Shown: positions 16,249-25,605 of the stretch, in pieces | Position numbering within the stretch: the stretch's first letter is position 1 | Layout of the letters: each line of letters opens with the position of its first letter | Translations under genes and position numbers: made by a program | Assembly: GCF_031846325.1 (NCBI RefSeq) | Contig: NZ_JAVRHZ010000003.1 | Coordinates: 149,987-213,986 of the forward strand | Direction: 5' to 3' | Source of the DNA: Patiriisocius_A hiemis | GTDB lineage: Bacteria; Bacteroidota; Bacteroidia; Flavobacteriales; Flavobacteriaceae | DNA: 64,000 nt | The notes under the pieces: generated by a model | The model's database searches: none | Seen by the model: only the letters and a program-made list of their open reading frames with translations | What the model was told of the DNA's origin: nothing

Positions 16249-16857
16249 TTTAATTTCGTTAAACCCACTTCCACTTTCAACAATTGTGTCATTGTATACT
16301 AGTGTCCATCCCATTGAATTAGTTAGAATGTAAATTTTATGGAGCTCTGAAACTAGCCTGTTTTTAGCATTCTTTTTTAAACCTGAAGTTTCAATTTTTT
16401 CTCGTAATGATGCCTCAACCCGTATCTTAATTTTGTTGTAATCTGATGCTTCAAACTGGTTTAAATAATCCTGTTGCACATCATAATATTCTATATTTGG
16501 GTTAATTTTAAGTTCTGGCTCTGGAATTTTTGAAATAGTAACCGTTTTGTTTTCTTGATTAACTTGTGTTTCAATTTTACTTAAATCGTAAGAAATTGAA
16601 GCCTCAGCATTAACAACTACTAGTGCCTTTTTCTTTGCTGAAAATACATCAAAGTAAAACTTTTTAGAGTCTTCATAGCTAAATACCTGTGCATAGGTAC
16701 CTTCTGTAACAACAAGTTTACCTACATTTTTAAGTTGTTTTTCTATAAGTGAAGAGGTAGCCTGCAATTTTTGAGTCTCTTCTTTTTGATGTGTACAATA
16801 TTGCACCCCAAACATTATAAAGAAAGCTATTACTATTCCGAAGAGAATTTTACGCAT
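16243..16857 (-). CDS. DUF4230 family membrane-anchored protein
   Basis: A 204-residue protein with one N-terminal hydrophobic segment (about 4-20) and a basic N-terminus, so it is probably inner-membrane anchored or exported. The body matches the DUF4230 pattern: KLVVTEGTYAQVFSYED, then VVVNAEASISYDLSKIE, KTVTISKIPEPEL, and a long amphipathic segment with the closing RLVSELHKIYILTN. The function of this family is not known. It is convergent with the rhodanese gene and lies beyond a terminator for the caspase-fold gene, so it has its own transcript. Confidence 0.75.
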   Translation of the reverse strand: MRKILFGIVIAFFIMFGVQYCTHQKEETQKLQATSSLIEKQLKNVGKLVVTEGTYAQVFSYEDSKKFYFDVFSAKKKALVVVNAEASISYDLSKIETQVNQENKTVTISKIPEPELKINPNIEYYDVQQDYLNQFEASDYNKIKIRVEASLREKIETSGLKKNAKNRLVSELHKIYILTNSMGWTLVYNDTIVESGSGFNEIKL

Positions 16858-16885
16858 TTTTGTTTTTATCTAATATACAAAAAAC

Positions 16886-16919
16886 AAGAGTTGCTTTTAC
16901 TTATGCAAAAGCAACTCTT
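16886..16919 (-). terminator. Rho-independent terminator of the papain/caspase unit
   Basis: AAGAGTTGCTTTT (16886-16898) pairs perfectly with AAAAGCAACTCTT (16907-16919) around an 8-base loop. In the minus direction the stem is followed by GTTTTTTG. It lies 21 bases after the stop of the caspase-fold gene. Confidence 0.85.
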
Positions 16920-16940
16920 AAAAACAAAAACAACACTAAC

Positions 16941-19900
16941 TCAATTTTGGATTCCTAGAGGGAAGTCTTGACCAAACCCAAAACTTGATGGATATTGTGG
17001 GCTTCCTTTATATTTTTCTGAAATTTCTGGGACTCTACTTTCAATGTATGCTTTAATTTCATTTACAGTAATACGCTTATCTCCACTATCGGCTTTTCCA
17101 GAGAGTGCTTCTAAAAGGGCATATGTAAATACTCCATGTCCAAGCTCATCAAACTCTGTAGCAAATTGTTCGCTCCCTGAAGCTGTTAACCAATGCGTTC
17201 CAGTACTTCTAGCAAGTTGTGCAATTGCTTTTTCTTCAATAGCACCACGAGCAGCAATGGTAGAAAGTGCTCCAGCACTTTGACATGCATCTAGGATATA
17301 TAATTGTTTTTGAGCGGGTATACTACTTGCAATCTGCTTTAACTCTTTAGCCGAAATTCCTTTTTGCTTTAATGCGCCATCATTACCATATAATTGTGTT
17401 ACATCATAAGGCACTAAATAAAAATCTTTATCTCCTTCTTGCGCCACCACTCCATGACCAGCATAGTAAAACACAAAAATATCTTGTGGATTTGCTTTAG
17501 AAGCAACTTCGGTAAGCTTAGATAATATATTGTCTCGTACCGCTTCATCATTTTTAATCTCATAGATATTTACTTTTGAAGTAATATTTTTTACACCTTT
17601 CATTACACTCTCTTTAAAACTAGTAGCATCTGCAACAGCATAGTTTAAATCATACTTTGAGTTCTTATATTTATCAATGCCAATAACAAGGATATGCGCT
17701 TGTAGCCCTTGTGGTGTAAATTCAGATTTTACTGGTTTATAGATTACGGTTAGTTTGTCTGGGCGACTTTCAGTCCCTTGAGAATTGATAGCTACGGCTA
17801 TAAACTCATTACTTCCTTCTGCCAGTTTTACCTTGTATGATTTTGAATTTCCGCTAGGCAAATCATCTTCCACAATCAAGTTTCTAGTATTTGCACTAAC
17901 TAACTTCCCGTTTTGAAACAATCGCATTTCTATAATTCTATCGCCGTTGGCATTGCCGTTTAAAGTAATTTCGCCGTTTTGGTTCTGAGTTGTAATTACT
18001 TTAGATGATTGCACATCATCTTCAACAGTAAGATTTCTAGAACCTTCTTTATACGTAATAGTTACTGAAGGTGGTGCTTTTAAATTTTTAATATCTTCTC
18101 TTTTCTCCACCTTACCATTAAAAAGGGTTTTATGTAATAGTCTAGGTGTATAAAAACTGCTGAAAACACTTTCTAATGGAATTACTTCTCTATTCTTCAC
18201 AAAAGCCACTTTATCCCAAGCACTAGGAGAACCATCAAAGAGTCCTTCTGGGGTATAAGCAATCCAATCACCATCTGTAAAAATATAGATACGCAACACC
18301 TCTTTATTGTTTAGAACATTAAAGAATTTTATTGCGCTAGCATCTGAAATAGCTACAATTTCATTAGACACAAAAGTACCCGGACTGTATTTAAAAGCTT
18401 GATTTATATAACTGGTTACTAATTTGCCTGTATCAATTTCAAAAACATATAGCTTTGCTTCAAATCCTGAAAAAATAATATACTTCTCATCTGGAGAAAT
18501 GGTACTTTCAAGTGTAGATTTTCCAAAATTTAATGGAAATGACCTAAGTACATTACCCGTTTGTGGGTCTAACAACTCAAGCGTACTAGTAGTATTGTTA
18601 GCCGCAACTAATTGGCTTCCGTTTTTAATAAACTGTAGTGCAGAATACTTCCCTTTTTTATTCCATAATTCTTGATTAGTTACATAATCAAAATAATGTA
18701 ATTGTTCATTAGTATCACTACTCCCAGTCATTTCTCGAGTTATATACGCCAGCGTATTATTTACAGGAGAAAGTGCTAGGCCTCTATCTGCAAATTGCAT
18801 ATCTAGCCCTATTACTTTTGAAAAGACTTCTCTACCCTCTTCAGTATTAATTATTCTAAGTCCCGATTTCCCTAGGGTAGCTAATATGTTACTAGATTTG
18901 TTATAATCAAAATGCTCTACTTCTTTGATGTTATTAACTAAATCTTTAAAACTATTAGGTTTTCCTCGTTTAAAAACTTTTATTGGGTCTGAAGTATTAG
19001 TAACCGAAAATACTTTATTACTTTTTTGATCTACAACTAAGCGCCCATCACTATAATCGTCCCGATAGTTAGTTTTATAGTTTGTAAATCGAGTAACATT
19101 AGGGTTTGCTAATAAAGAGTATGTATGTTCTCCATAATTTGCAGAGAAAATAATATCAGCTTCACTTGCTCCATAATAAACTACAATATTGTTTGGGCTT
19201 ACAACATTATGACCATAGGTTAATACTGGCTTATTTTCATATCTTCTAAATTTTGCGAAAGGCTTGTCAATTCCGCTTTGCGCATAGAAATAATCTCCCA
19301 CAGCTAATCCAGCTAATTTTTGTTCTTCTCTATAAATTTTACCCATTATATACCCTGCTTTAGCATCAAGCTCTACAAACAAGCTAGTTCCTGGTGAAAC
19401 CCATAAAGATTTTTCATCACTATTTATTATAACATCAGTTCTGTAGGGTGTAGGTACAATTGATTCAACATTAATGTCTATTTTCAATTCTTGTTTCCAT
19501 ACCACAGCTTTTGTAATAGGGTTAATTCTAGAATACACAGCTCTCTTACCTTCATCTTCATACGCTCCTGTAATAATATCTCCATTCTCTAACATAGCAA
19601 GTGCGTAGTCTCTTATCTCATAATATTGTTGAGTTTGATAAGAATACACATAACTATACAACCTGTCTGTAGTTATAAAAATGAATGAATTGTCTTTATT
19701 GAATTCAAAATGATTTATTTCTCCCTCACCTGTAAATGGAGGAATATTATTTGCAGGTAAAAATTCGCCAGTATTTTCATCAAGTGCATAAAGGCTTTGT
19801 TTTCCTTCTGTATCTTGAGCAAATAGTGTTACATAACTAAATTCTTGTGTTTCTAAAAAATCTAAGGCGTAAATTCTTCCTAAAGGATATTCCTTTACTT

Positions 19901-20219
19901 TTTTAAATGTTGTGTTTTCATAAATGACAACTTTGTTATTAATAAGTAAATAGGTTTTTCCATTCTTCTTATCTATCTCAAAATCATTGTTATATCCTTC
20001 AAGGTCTACTGTTCTATACAAGAGCCCACTAGGTTCATCCCAAAATTTTAAGGTCTTATCTTGATATCCATACGTTATAAGCAAATTTCTATTCTCATCA
20101 TAAGCTACACTATTTGCTCCTTGAGAATGTATGCTTTGCACTACAAAGTCTTGCTGAGCAGTAACTGTAAGAAAACTGCAAAGTGTGAGTAATAAACTGG
20201 CTAACTTTTTCATACTCAA
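16941..20219 (-). CDS. Exported caspase-fold (C14) protein with N-terminal WD40/propeller-like region
   Basis: A 1092-residue protein with a signal peptide (about 1-21, MKKLASLLLTLCSFLTVTAQ). Residues about 25-690 are repetitive beta-rich sequence resembling WD40/YVTN propeller blades (DPQTGNVLRSFPL; DTGKLVTSY). Two Ig-like strands with RNLTVEDD and RNLIVEDD follow (about 728-800), then a C-terminal caspase-like peptidase domain (about 845-1085). The dyad is intact: H922 in YYAGHG and C979 in LDACQSAGA. The export signal is notable, since many bacterial caspase homologues are cytoplasmic. It lies four bases after the papain-fold gene, in the same transcript. Substrates are unknown. Confidence 0.9.
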   Translation of the reverse strand: MSMKKLASLLLTLCSFLTVTAQQDFVVQSIHSQGANSVAYDENRNLLITYGYQDKTLKFWDEPSGLLYRTVDLEGYNNDFEIDKKNGKTYLLINNKVVIYENTTFKKVKEYPLGRIYALDFLETQEFSYVTLFAQDTEGKQSLYALDENTGEFLPANNIPPFTGEGEINHFEFNKDNSFIFITTDRLYSYVYSYQTQQYYEIRDYALAMLENGDIITGAYEDEGKRAVYSRINPITKAVVWKQELKIDINVESIVPTPYRTDVIINSDEKSLWVSPGTSLFVELDAKAGYIMGKIYREEQKLAGLAVGDYFYAQSGIDKPFAKFRRYENKPVLTYGHNVVSPNNIVVYYGASEADIIFSANYGEHTYSLLANPNVTRFTNYKTNYRDDYSDGRLVVDQKSNKVFSVTNTSDPIKVFKRGKPNSFKDLVNNIKEVEHFDYNKSSNILATLGKSGLRIINTEEGREVFSKVIGLDMQFADRGLALSPVNNTLAYITREMTGSSDTNEQLHYFDYVTNQELWNKKGKYSALQFIKNGSQLVAANNTTSTLELLDPQTGNVLRSFPLNFGKSTLESTISPDEKYIIFSGFEAKLYVFEIDTGKLVTSYINQAFKYSPGTFVSNEIVAISDASAIKFFNVLNNKEVLRIYIFTDGDWIAYTPEGLFDGSPSAWDKVAFVKNREVIPLESVFSSFYTPRLLHKTLFNGKVEKREDIKNLKAPPSVTITYKEGSRNLTVEDDVQSSKVITTQNQNGEITLNGNANGDRIIEMRLFQNGKLVSANTRNLIVEDDLPSGNSKSYKVKLAEGSNEFIAVAINSQGTESRPDKLTVIYKPVKSEFTPQGLQAHILVIGIDKYKNSKYDLNYAVADATSFKESVMKGVKNITSKVNIYEIKNDEAVRDNILSKLTEVASKANPQDIFVFYYAGHGVVAQEGDKDFYLVPYDVTQLYGNDGALKQKGISAKELKQIASSIPAQKQLYILDACQSAGALSTIAARGAIEEKAIAQLARSTGTHWLTASGSEQFATEFDELGHGVFTYALLEALSGKADSGDKRITVNEIKAYIESRVPEISEKYKGSPQYPSSFGFGQDFPLGIQN

Positions 20220-20223
20220 AATT

Positions 20224-21750
20224 TTATTGGTGTGAAATTTCTACCATTACGGGTACTACATAGCCATTGGCTCCGTTTTTAACCTCAAATCCTGGTGTTC
20301 CAGAAGCGTATTTTACCATACTTTTATCAATTAATTTATCGCCAAGAGCACTTTTAATTTTTGATGTTAACCCTCCTGAAGTACTTTGCATTTTTTGAAG
20401 TAATTCTTTCTCATTTAATTCTTGTTGACTAAAGAGAATAAGAAGGTAGTCTGTTCCGGGATTATCATCCATTTTTATCACTTTGGATTCACTAGGAAAA
20501 GCGATTTCAGAATTTGCTCCAATTAATGGGGACATTCCATCACTATAAGGAAGTATCTTATTTATTTTCTGGGTTAAATCTGTAGCAAATGCATAGATAT
20601 AGCCTTCGTTTTCATTTTTAAGATAAAATCTAAACCGCGTTCCAGAAGGATATCCTTGCGTCATTCTATAGGCAACTAGGTCTTCTTTTTCAGTCTTTAC
20701 ATCATCTTCAACTACAAGATTTCTAGTTGAAATTCTTGAAACTTCCATAGGTTGTCCTTGATTGGTTTCAAAACGTAGACTTCCTTTAGGTAGTTTTCCA
20801 GCGATAGGTTCTTCATCTGGAGTATTATCTGGTAGAGAAGGTTTCCCAGGCTTATTTGGTTTTACAGGAATTACTTTAGGCTTGTTATCATCTTCTTTCT
20901 TTTTATGGTAACTATATGGCTGTAAAGCGCCCATAGCCCATTCTTCATATTCTTTGTATGGAACCCATATATAACCTTCATCACCCCAATTAGTCCCCCA
21001 ACTGTTTAAAACTCTAAAGGCACCACCTTCATAATTATCATCATACCCTACTACTACCATTGCGTGGTATCCATGTTTTTTTGCCATTGTGCCTTTGTCT
21101 GCAGCAACAGATCTCCATACTTTTTTTGCTTTAAAAAAACTTTCTGGCAGTTTCATCCCCAATAATATTGGATACCCCTCACTTAGTGCTTTTTTAGTTG
21201 CATTTGTTTTTACACCTGGCTGTTGGGCATCAAAAAAGAAAAGAGTTTGGTAATCTCTAATTCTATAATCTATCGCCTCTAGTTGTACCGAAGTACTAAT
21301 GGAAGGATTACAAGCATATGGTAAAGACTTTAATGTAGGAGCTCCAGCTACTTTTAAAGCTTCTAAACCTAATTTAGGGTTTGCTCCTTTATCACAATTA
21401 ATATCATCCTCCCTTTTAATAATGGCATAGACATATGAAGGTGACAATGCATTTGAAGTAATTGTTTGTTTATCTTTCATACCCCTGTCTTTTGCCAACA
21501 TAATTGTACGTAATCCATACGCACTAGCATACGCAACACATGTTCCATATCTCCCTTGATTTCCAGGAATTGGAGCATATTCTTCTAAAGAATAAGAAGT
21601 AGGTAAATTATCGTAGGTAGATGCTGTGAATTGAGCTTTATAAGGAATGCTTCGGTAAACTTCTTCGTCCCAAATCATCCCGGTAGGGTAATCTTGCGCT
21701 ACTAAAGTTGTTGTAAGTAATAAAACTGCTAAAAAAGTAAGTGCTCTCAT
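20224..21750 (-). CDS. Exported papain-fold (C1) peptidase with C-terminal DUF4384-like domain
   Basis: A 508-residue protein with a signal peptide (about 1-19). The papain-like domain (about 45-275) has a complete active site: Q65, C71 in GNQGRYGTC, H229 in HGYHAMVVVGYDD, and N249 in LNSWGTNWGDEGY. A Pro/Lys-rich linker (about 285-325) leads to a C-terminal domain (about 330-500) resembling DUF4384, with FRFYLKNENEGYIYAF and DYLLILFSQQEL. Just before that domain it has STRNLVVEDDVKTEK, which also occurs twice in the caspase-fold protein encoded four bases downstream. The shared motif and tight coupling suggest the two proteases work together outside the inner membrane. Confidence 0.9.
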   Translation of the reverse strand: MRALTFLAVLLLTTTLVAQDYPTGMIWDEEVYRSIPYKAQFTASTYDNLPTSYSLEEYAPIPGNQGRYGTCVAYASAYGLRTIMLAKDRGMKDKQTITSNALSPSYVYAIIKREDDINCDKGANPKLGLEALKVAGAPTLKSLPYACNPSISTSVQLEAIDYRIRDYQTLFFFDAQQPGVKTNATKKALSEGYPILLGMKLPESFFKAKKVWRSVAADKGTMAKKHGYHAMVVVGYDDNYEGGAFRVLNSWGTNWGDEGYIWVPYKEYEEWAMGALQPYSYHKKKEDDNKPKVIPVKPNKPGKPSLPDNTPDEEPIAGKLPKGSLRFETNQGQPMEVSRISTRNLVVEDDVKTEKEDLVAYRMTQGYPSGTRFRFYLKNENEGYIYAFATDLTQKINKILPYSDGMSPLIGANSEIAFPSESKVIKMDDNPGTDYLLILFSQQELNEKELLQKMQSTSGGLTSKIKSALGDKLIDKSMVKYASGTPGFEVKNGANGYVVPVMVEISHQ

Positions 21751-21799
21751 AATATTTCGTTTTTACATGATGTAAACTTCTTTAAAATGAGTGCAAAAA

Positions 21800-21823
21800 A
21801 AAATACGGCAGTTGCCGTATTTT
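21800..21823 (-). terminator. Rho-independent terminator of the beta-barrel protein gene
   Basis: AAAATACGGC (21800-21809), loop AGTT, GCCGTATTTT (21814-21823). In the minus direction the stem leads into a run of T, 26 bases after the stop at 21850. Confidence 0.85.
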
Positions 21824-21849
21824 AATATTAATTACTGAAAAACAGTTTA

Positions 21850-24576
21850 TTACAATTCGTATCTAACTATAAACATTAATATTCTTGGCAATACAAAATA
21901 TTGAGATGTTGTATTGAATTGATCATTAAAGCTATCGTTATTTGTAAACTCTGTGTTTAAAATATTGCTTGCTTGTAACTGAAACTCCCACTTACTTTCT
22001 CCCTTTTGGTAGTATAAATTTGCATTTACAAACGAGTAGGTATTGTCTATCGTGTTGTTCTTATCTGTATAATTGTAGTAATCCCATTCAGCATCAAAAG
22101 TAAAGTCTTTTAAGAACCTAATATCCACATTTGCAAATGGCCTATTGGTAAAAAAGGTCTGTTCTATTCCACCATTATCGTATTGGTTTACAGTATATCT
22201 GTATCCAACTTCAAAGTTTGGCCAATCTCTAAAAGAAGACCTAATACTAGCTCTGTAGTTTTGTGTAAGACTTTGGCTCTCTCTAATTTCATTATTAAAT
22301 ATGTTGTTAGACATGCTTAAATTTAAACTTCCGCTTCCGCTAAACTCAATTTTTTTAATTCTTTTACTAAACCTACCCGAAGCACTAAAAGTCTCATCAG
22401 GAAAATTACTGTCTATATTAAAAACAGAACTCGTTTGGTTAATTGCAATAATTTGATTGTTCCCTTTAATACCGTTAATTCTTCTAGTGTAATTTAAAGA
22501 ACCACCTATATTGGTATAATTAAATAAATTAAAACTGAAATAAGACAAATTATAAGTATGAGATAAGGCATTCTCCAAGTTTCTATTTCCTCTAAATAAT
22601 CTGTTATAATTATTAAACACGAATGCTTCAGCATAATTGTTTACATCTGTGTATTGTGCAGATAGTGCATAATTAAAACGCAAACTTTCGCTCTTTTTAA
22701 TATTCCAAATGATATTTAAGTCTGGCGTAAGCAGCCAATCGTTTTGAGATGTAGTACTACCCAATTGCTCATCTTTTAATGTGTAATTATGTAGTGTTAA
22801 TCCAGGAGTAAATATAAACTGTCCCGTTTTTACCTTGTAGTGTAGTCCAAAAAATGCATCGGTAAATTGATACCTAACATCATTTACTAATGGAAGTGTT
22901 TCCCCCTCGTTAGGAGGGGTTTCGTTAAAGTCAACTTGACTCCCATTATCTAATAATTGAAAGATATTTGAGTTAAACTTTTGATTACTATAGGTAGTCC
23001 CAACTGTAAAATTTAAATTACTTATGTTATTTAACACATAGTAGTAATCAATCTTAGCATCAATTTTATTGGTTTCAATATTTTTATTTTGATTGATGTC
23101 AAATCTATTTTGATTTTCATCAATTGGTAAAATTCCAGCAAAAGGCAATACATCTAAAACAGCATTGTAAAATGGATCTTCTTCCTGATACAAATGCTGA
23201 ACTTGTCCTGCAAAAATGTTCTTGTCATTTAAAGTGTAGTAAGCATTTACATTTTGATTAATAGAAAAAGGTTTGTTCTCTTTTTCTTCAGTAATGTTAT
23301 TATTTACTTCATCAAACTGAGAGAGACGACCTGCATCCTCTGTTTGTTTTGAAACTTTGGTTAGAACATCATAATCTAATTGAAAGTTGCTATTAGGTTT
23401 ATAAACACCACTTAGTTTTAACATACCAAGTTGGTTGCGCTGGTCTGTGTCACTAGAAGTAATCTCTGTACTACCTGAAGCGATATATTGTCTTATAGAA
23501 TTAGTGACAATATTTGTTTTATTATCTGAAAGTATTGAGAAACCACTTAAGTCTAACGTTTTATTAACTGCCCAGCTAAAATTACCTGCCAAGAATTTAG
23601 TTTCAATCTCATTAGCTCTATTATTTTGTGCTACTGCAAAACCTAAGTCGCTCTCCTGAATAGAAAAATTGGTTCCTCCTCCTCTATTAAAATTTCTAAA
23701 ACCTCCTGTAAAATTGAAATAGTCTCTAAAGGTAAAAGGCACCTCCCCTATATTATTAAAATCGGTAATTAAATTAATGCTATACTCAGGACTGTAATAA
23801 AATAGTTTAGGGTGTGCTAAGTAGCCAGCTTCATCATCTCCTAACAATCCTCCTCCAGCAGTTACTTCTCCAAACCAAAAATTCTTTTTCCCTTCTTTTA
23901 GTTTAATATTAATGGCAACATTATCTTGATTGTTTTGAACACTACGTAACTGTCCAACTTCATTATAGTTACGCAGTACTTCTACTTTATCTACGGCATC
24001 TGCAGGAATGTTTTTAGTAGCCAATTTAGAATCTCCATCAAAAAAGTCTTTTCCTTCTACCATTACTTTAGAGACCGTTTTTCCCTCTACTTGAATCTCT
24101 CCATCGTCATTCACCTCAACACCTGGTAGGTTCTTCATTACATCACCCAATTTTCGTTCCTCTCCTGTTTTAAAGGAGTCTGCATTGTAAGTAATAGTAT
24201 CACCCTTTACCGTTACTGGCATTTCATAGACAATTTCAACTCCATCAAGTTGATCTGCCAATGGATTTAAAACAAAATTAATAGTTAAGTCTTCTCCATT
24301 TTCTGGTACAGTAATCGTTTTATCTTGTGGCTGATATCCGAGAAAACTTGCCTTAAGAACATAGCTCTCTCCTTTTGGAACATCAAGCTGATAACGACCT
24401 TCAAAATTTGTAATAGCGTAAGATTCAATATCTCCTGAAAATTGAACAGTAGCAATTACGTTGGCTAATTCTAATGGTACCCCAAGACTGTCCTTAACAA
24501 ACCCTTGCACTTTTATACTTTGAGCAGAGGTTACCCCTACTACCAGTAATGATATTAGTAGTATTGTTTTTTTCAT
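21850..24576 (-). CDS. CarboxypepD_reg plug-type outer-membrane beta-barrel protein (TonB-receptor-like)
   Basis: A 908-residue exported protein. A signal peptide (MKKTILLISLLVVGVTSAQ) is followed by a CarboxypepD_reg-like domain (about 20-110; VQGFVKDSLGVPLELANVI). A plug-like region follows (about 130-220; GDVMKNLPGVEVNDDGEIQVEGKTV), then a long 'outer membrane beta-barrel family' region ending in the aromatic-rich PRILMFIVRYEL. No TonB box was recognised. The start at 24576 is chosen because it begins the signal peptide; the frame to 24687 overlaps the GLPGLI gene and is not credible. It follows that gene by 31 bases. Ligand or substrate unknown. Confidence 0.87.
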   Translation of the reverse strand: MKKTILLISLLVVGVTSAQSIKVQGFVKDSLGVPLELANVIATVQFSGDIESYAITNFEGRYQLDVPKGESYVLKASFLGYQPQDKTITVPENGEDLTINFVLNPLADQLDGVEIVYEMPVTVKGDTITYNADSFKTGEERKLGDVMKNLPGVEVNDDGEIQVEGKTVSKVMVEGKDFFDGDSKLATKNIPADAVDKVEVLRNYNEVGQLRSVQNNQDNVAINIKLKEGKKNFWFGEVTAGGGLLGDDEAGYLAHPKLFYYSPEYSINLITDFNNIGEVPFTFRDYFNFTGGFRNFNRGGGTNFSIQESDLGFAVAQNNRANEIETKFLAGNFSWAVNKTLDLSGFSILSDNKTNIVTNSIRQYIASGSTEITSSDTDQRNQLGMLKLSGVYKPNSNFQLDYDVLTKVSKQTEDAGRLSQFDEVNNNITEEKENKPFSINQNVNAYYTLNDKNIFAGQVQHLYQEEDPFYNAVLDVLPFAGILPIDENQNRFDINQNKNIETNKIDAKIDYYYVLNNISNLNFTVGTTYSNQKFNSNIFQLLDNGSQVDFNETPPNEGETLPLVNDVRYQFTDAFFGLHYKVKTGQFIFTPGLTLHNYTLKDEQLGSTTSQNDWLLTPDLNIIWNIKKSESLRFNYALSAQYTDVNNYAEAFVFNNYNRLFRGNRNLENALSHTYNLSYFSFNLFNYTNIGGSLNYTRRINGIKGNNQIIAINQTSSVFNIDSNFPDETFSASGRFSKRIKKIEFSGSGSLNLSMSNNIFNNEIRESQSLTQNYRASIRSSFRDWPNFEVGYRYTVNQYDNGGIEQTFFTNRPFANVDIRFLKDFTFDAEWDYYNYTDKNNTIDNTYSFVNANLYYQKGESKWEFQLQASNILNTEFTNNDSFNDQFNTTSQYFVLPRILMFIVRYEL

Positions 24577-24607
24577 TAGTTGTTTTGTTGAATAGTTAAA
24601 AAGGTGT

Positions 24608-25513
24608 TTATCCTCTTCCTCGACCACGACCTCCTCGGCCTCTAAAGTTTTCACGCATTTCGTCCATTTTCTCTTTGATAATGGCATTGTACTCTTCTCT
24701 TGTTACTTCTTTTCCTTTATCAGGCGCTTCAATTTTATCAGCATCTTTAGGGTTTAAAACAATTTTTGAACATAATATGGTTGTTCTATCTATATTTAAC
24801 TCTAAGATTAATCCTGGCAATCCTGCGTATTCTCCAGGTCCATTACCAACTGGAATTTGTGGAGTAAACCATGCTGTAACAAGAACTTCTTTGGGTATTT
24901 CAATTTGGTCAAATGGGTCATCGTTTTTAGTTTCTGTAGAATCTTTTGCTACTTCTTTTTTAGACTCCTCATCTTTAGCGTCTTCTTCTCTGTTTCCTCT
25001 ATCACCTCTTCCACGTCTCGCTCTAGCCATGCTAAAATCATTCTCATCAATCTTTTTCATAGCAGTAGCTTTAATTGCTAAATACTGACCAATCATTTTA
25101 GACTCTTTACCTACTTGCCAATCTAGATTTGTAACTGTATCATTAATAAGAAACTGTTTACCAAAGAACTCACGCTCCTCAAGAATTTGATTGGTTTCAA
25201 TATTTTTATACTGTGCTCCTGCCGAGAAGCTACTCATCATCATCCCAAAGCCTCTTCCGCCACCACCTGTTTCTAGCTTCTCTTGTTCTTTATATATGGA
25301 CTCATTATTATTAAAAGTTAGAATAAACGTTTTCTCAAGCATACTCTTCATACGCTCCATTATTTGTTTTTTTCTTTCTTCATTCATTTCTCTACCGCCA
25401 AAATTATCCATATCAACCGTAGTTTTAGATTGATAATATGCTTTACCGCTAATGTTTTGAGCGAAGGTTGTAATTGAAATTAAGAGTGTAAGAATAAGAG
25501 TCAATTTCTTCAT
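24608..25513 (-). CDS. GLPGLI family exported protein (copy A)
   Basis: A 301-residue Bacteroidota-specific protein with a signal peptide (MKKLTLILTLLISITTFAQN). It carries the family motif GLPGLILEL and the preceding AWFTPQIPVGNGPGEYAGLPG. It also has Gly/Arg-rich stretches (RRGRGDRGN near the middle, GRGGRGRGRG at the C-terminus) and an acidic insert. Start at 25513 is preferred since the frame to 25543 adds ten residues ahead of the signal peptide. The family has no established function but commonly sits beside barrel proteins, as here (31-base gap). Confidence 0.88.
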   Translation of the reverse strand: MKKLTLILTLLISITTFAQNISGKAYYQSKTTVDMDNFGGREMNEERKKQIMERMKSMLEKTFILTFNNNESIYKEQEKLETGGGGRGFGMMMSSFSAGAQYKNIETNQILEEREFFGKQFLINDTVTNLDWQVGKESKMIGQYLAIKATAMKKIDENDFSMARARRGRGDRGNREEDAKDEESKKEVAKDSTETKNDDPFDQIEIPKEVLVTAWFTPQIPVGNGPGEYAGLPGLILELNIDRTTILCSKIVLNPKDADKIEAPDKGKEVTREEYNAIIKEKMDEMRENFRGRGGRGRGRG

Positions 25514-25605
25514 AATATAATTTTTATATGAGGTTAGTAACATTTATAGAGTATTGTTACAAGTTATTTGGACTCTTCTTAAGAGAAAAGGTTTAAAATA
25601 ATTTT

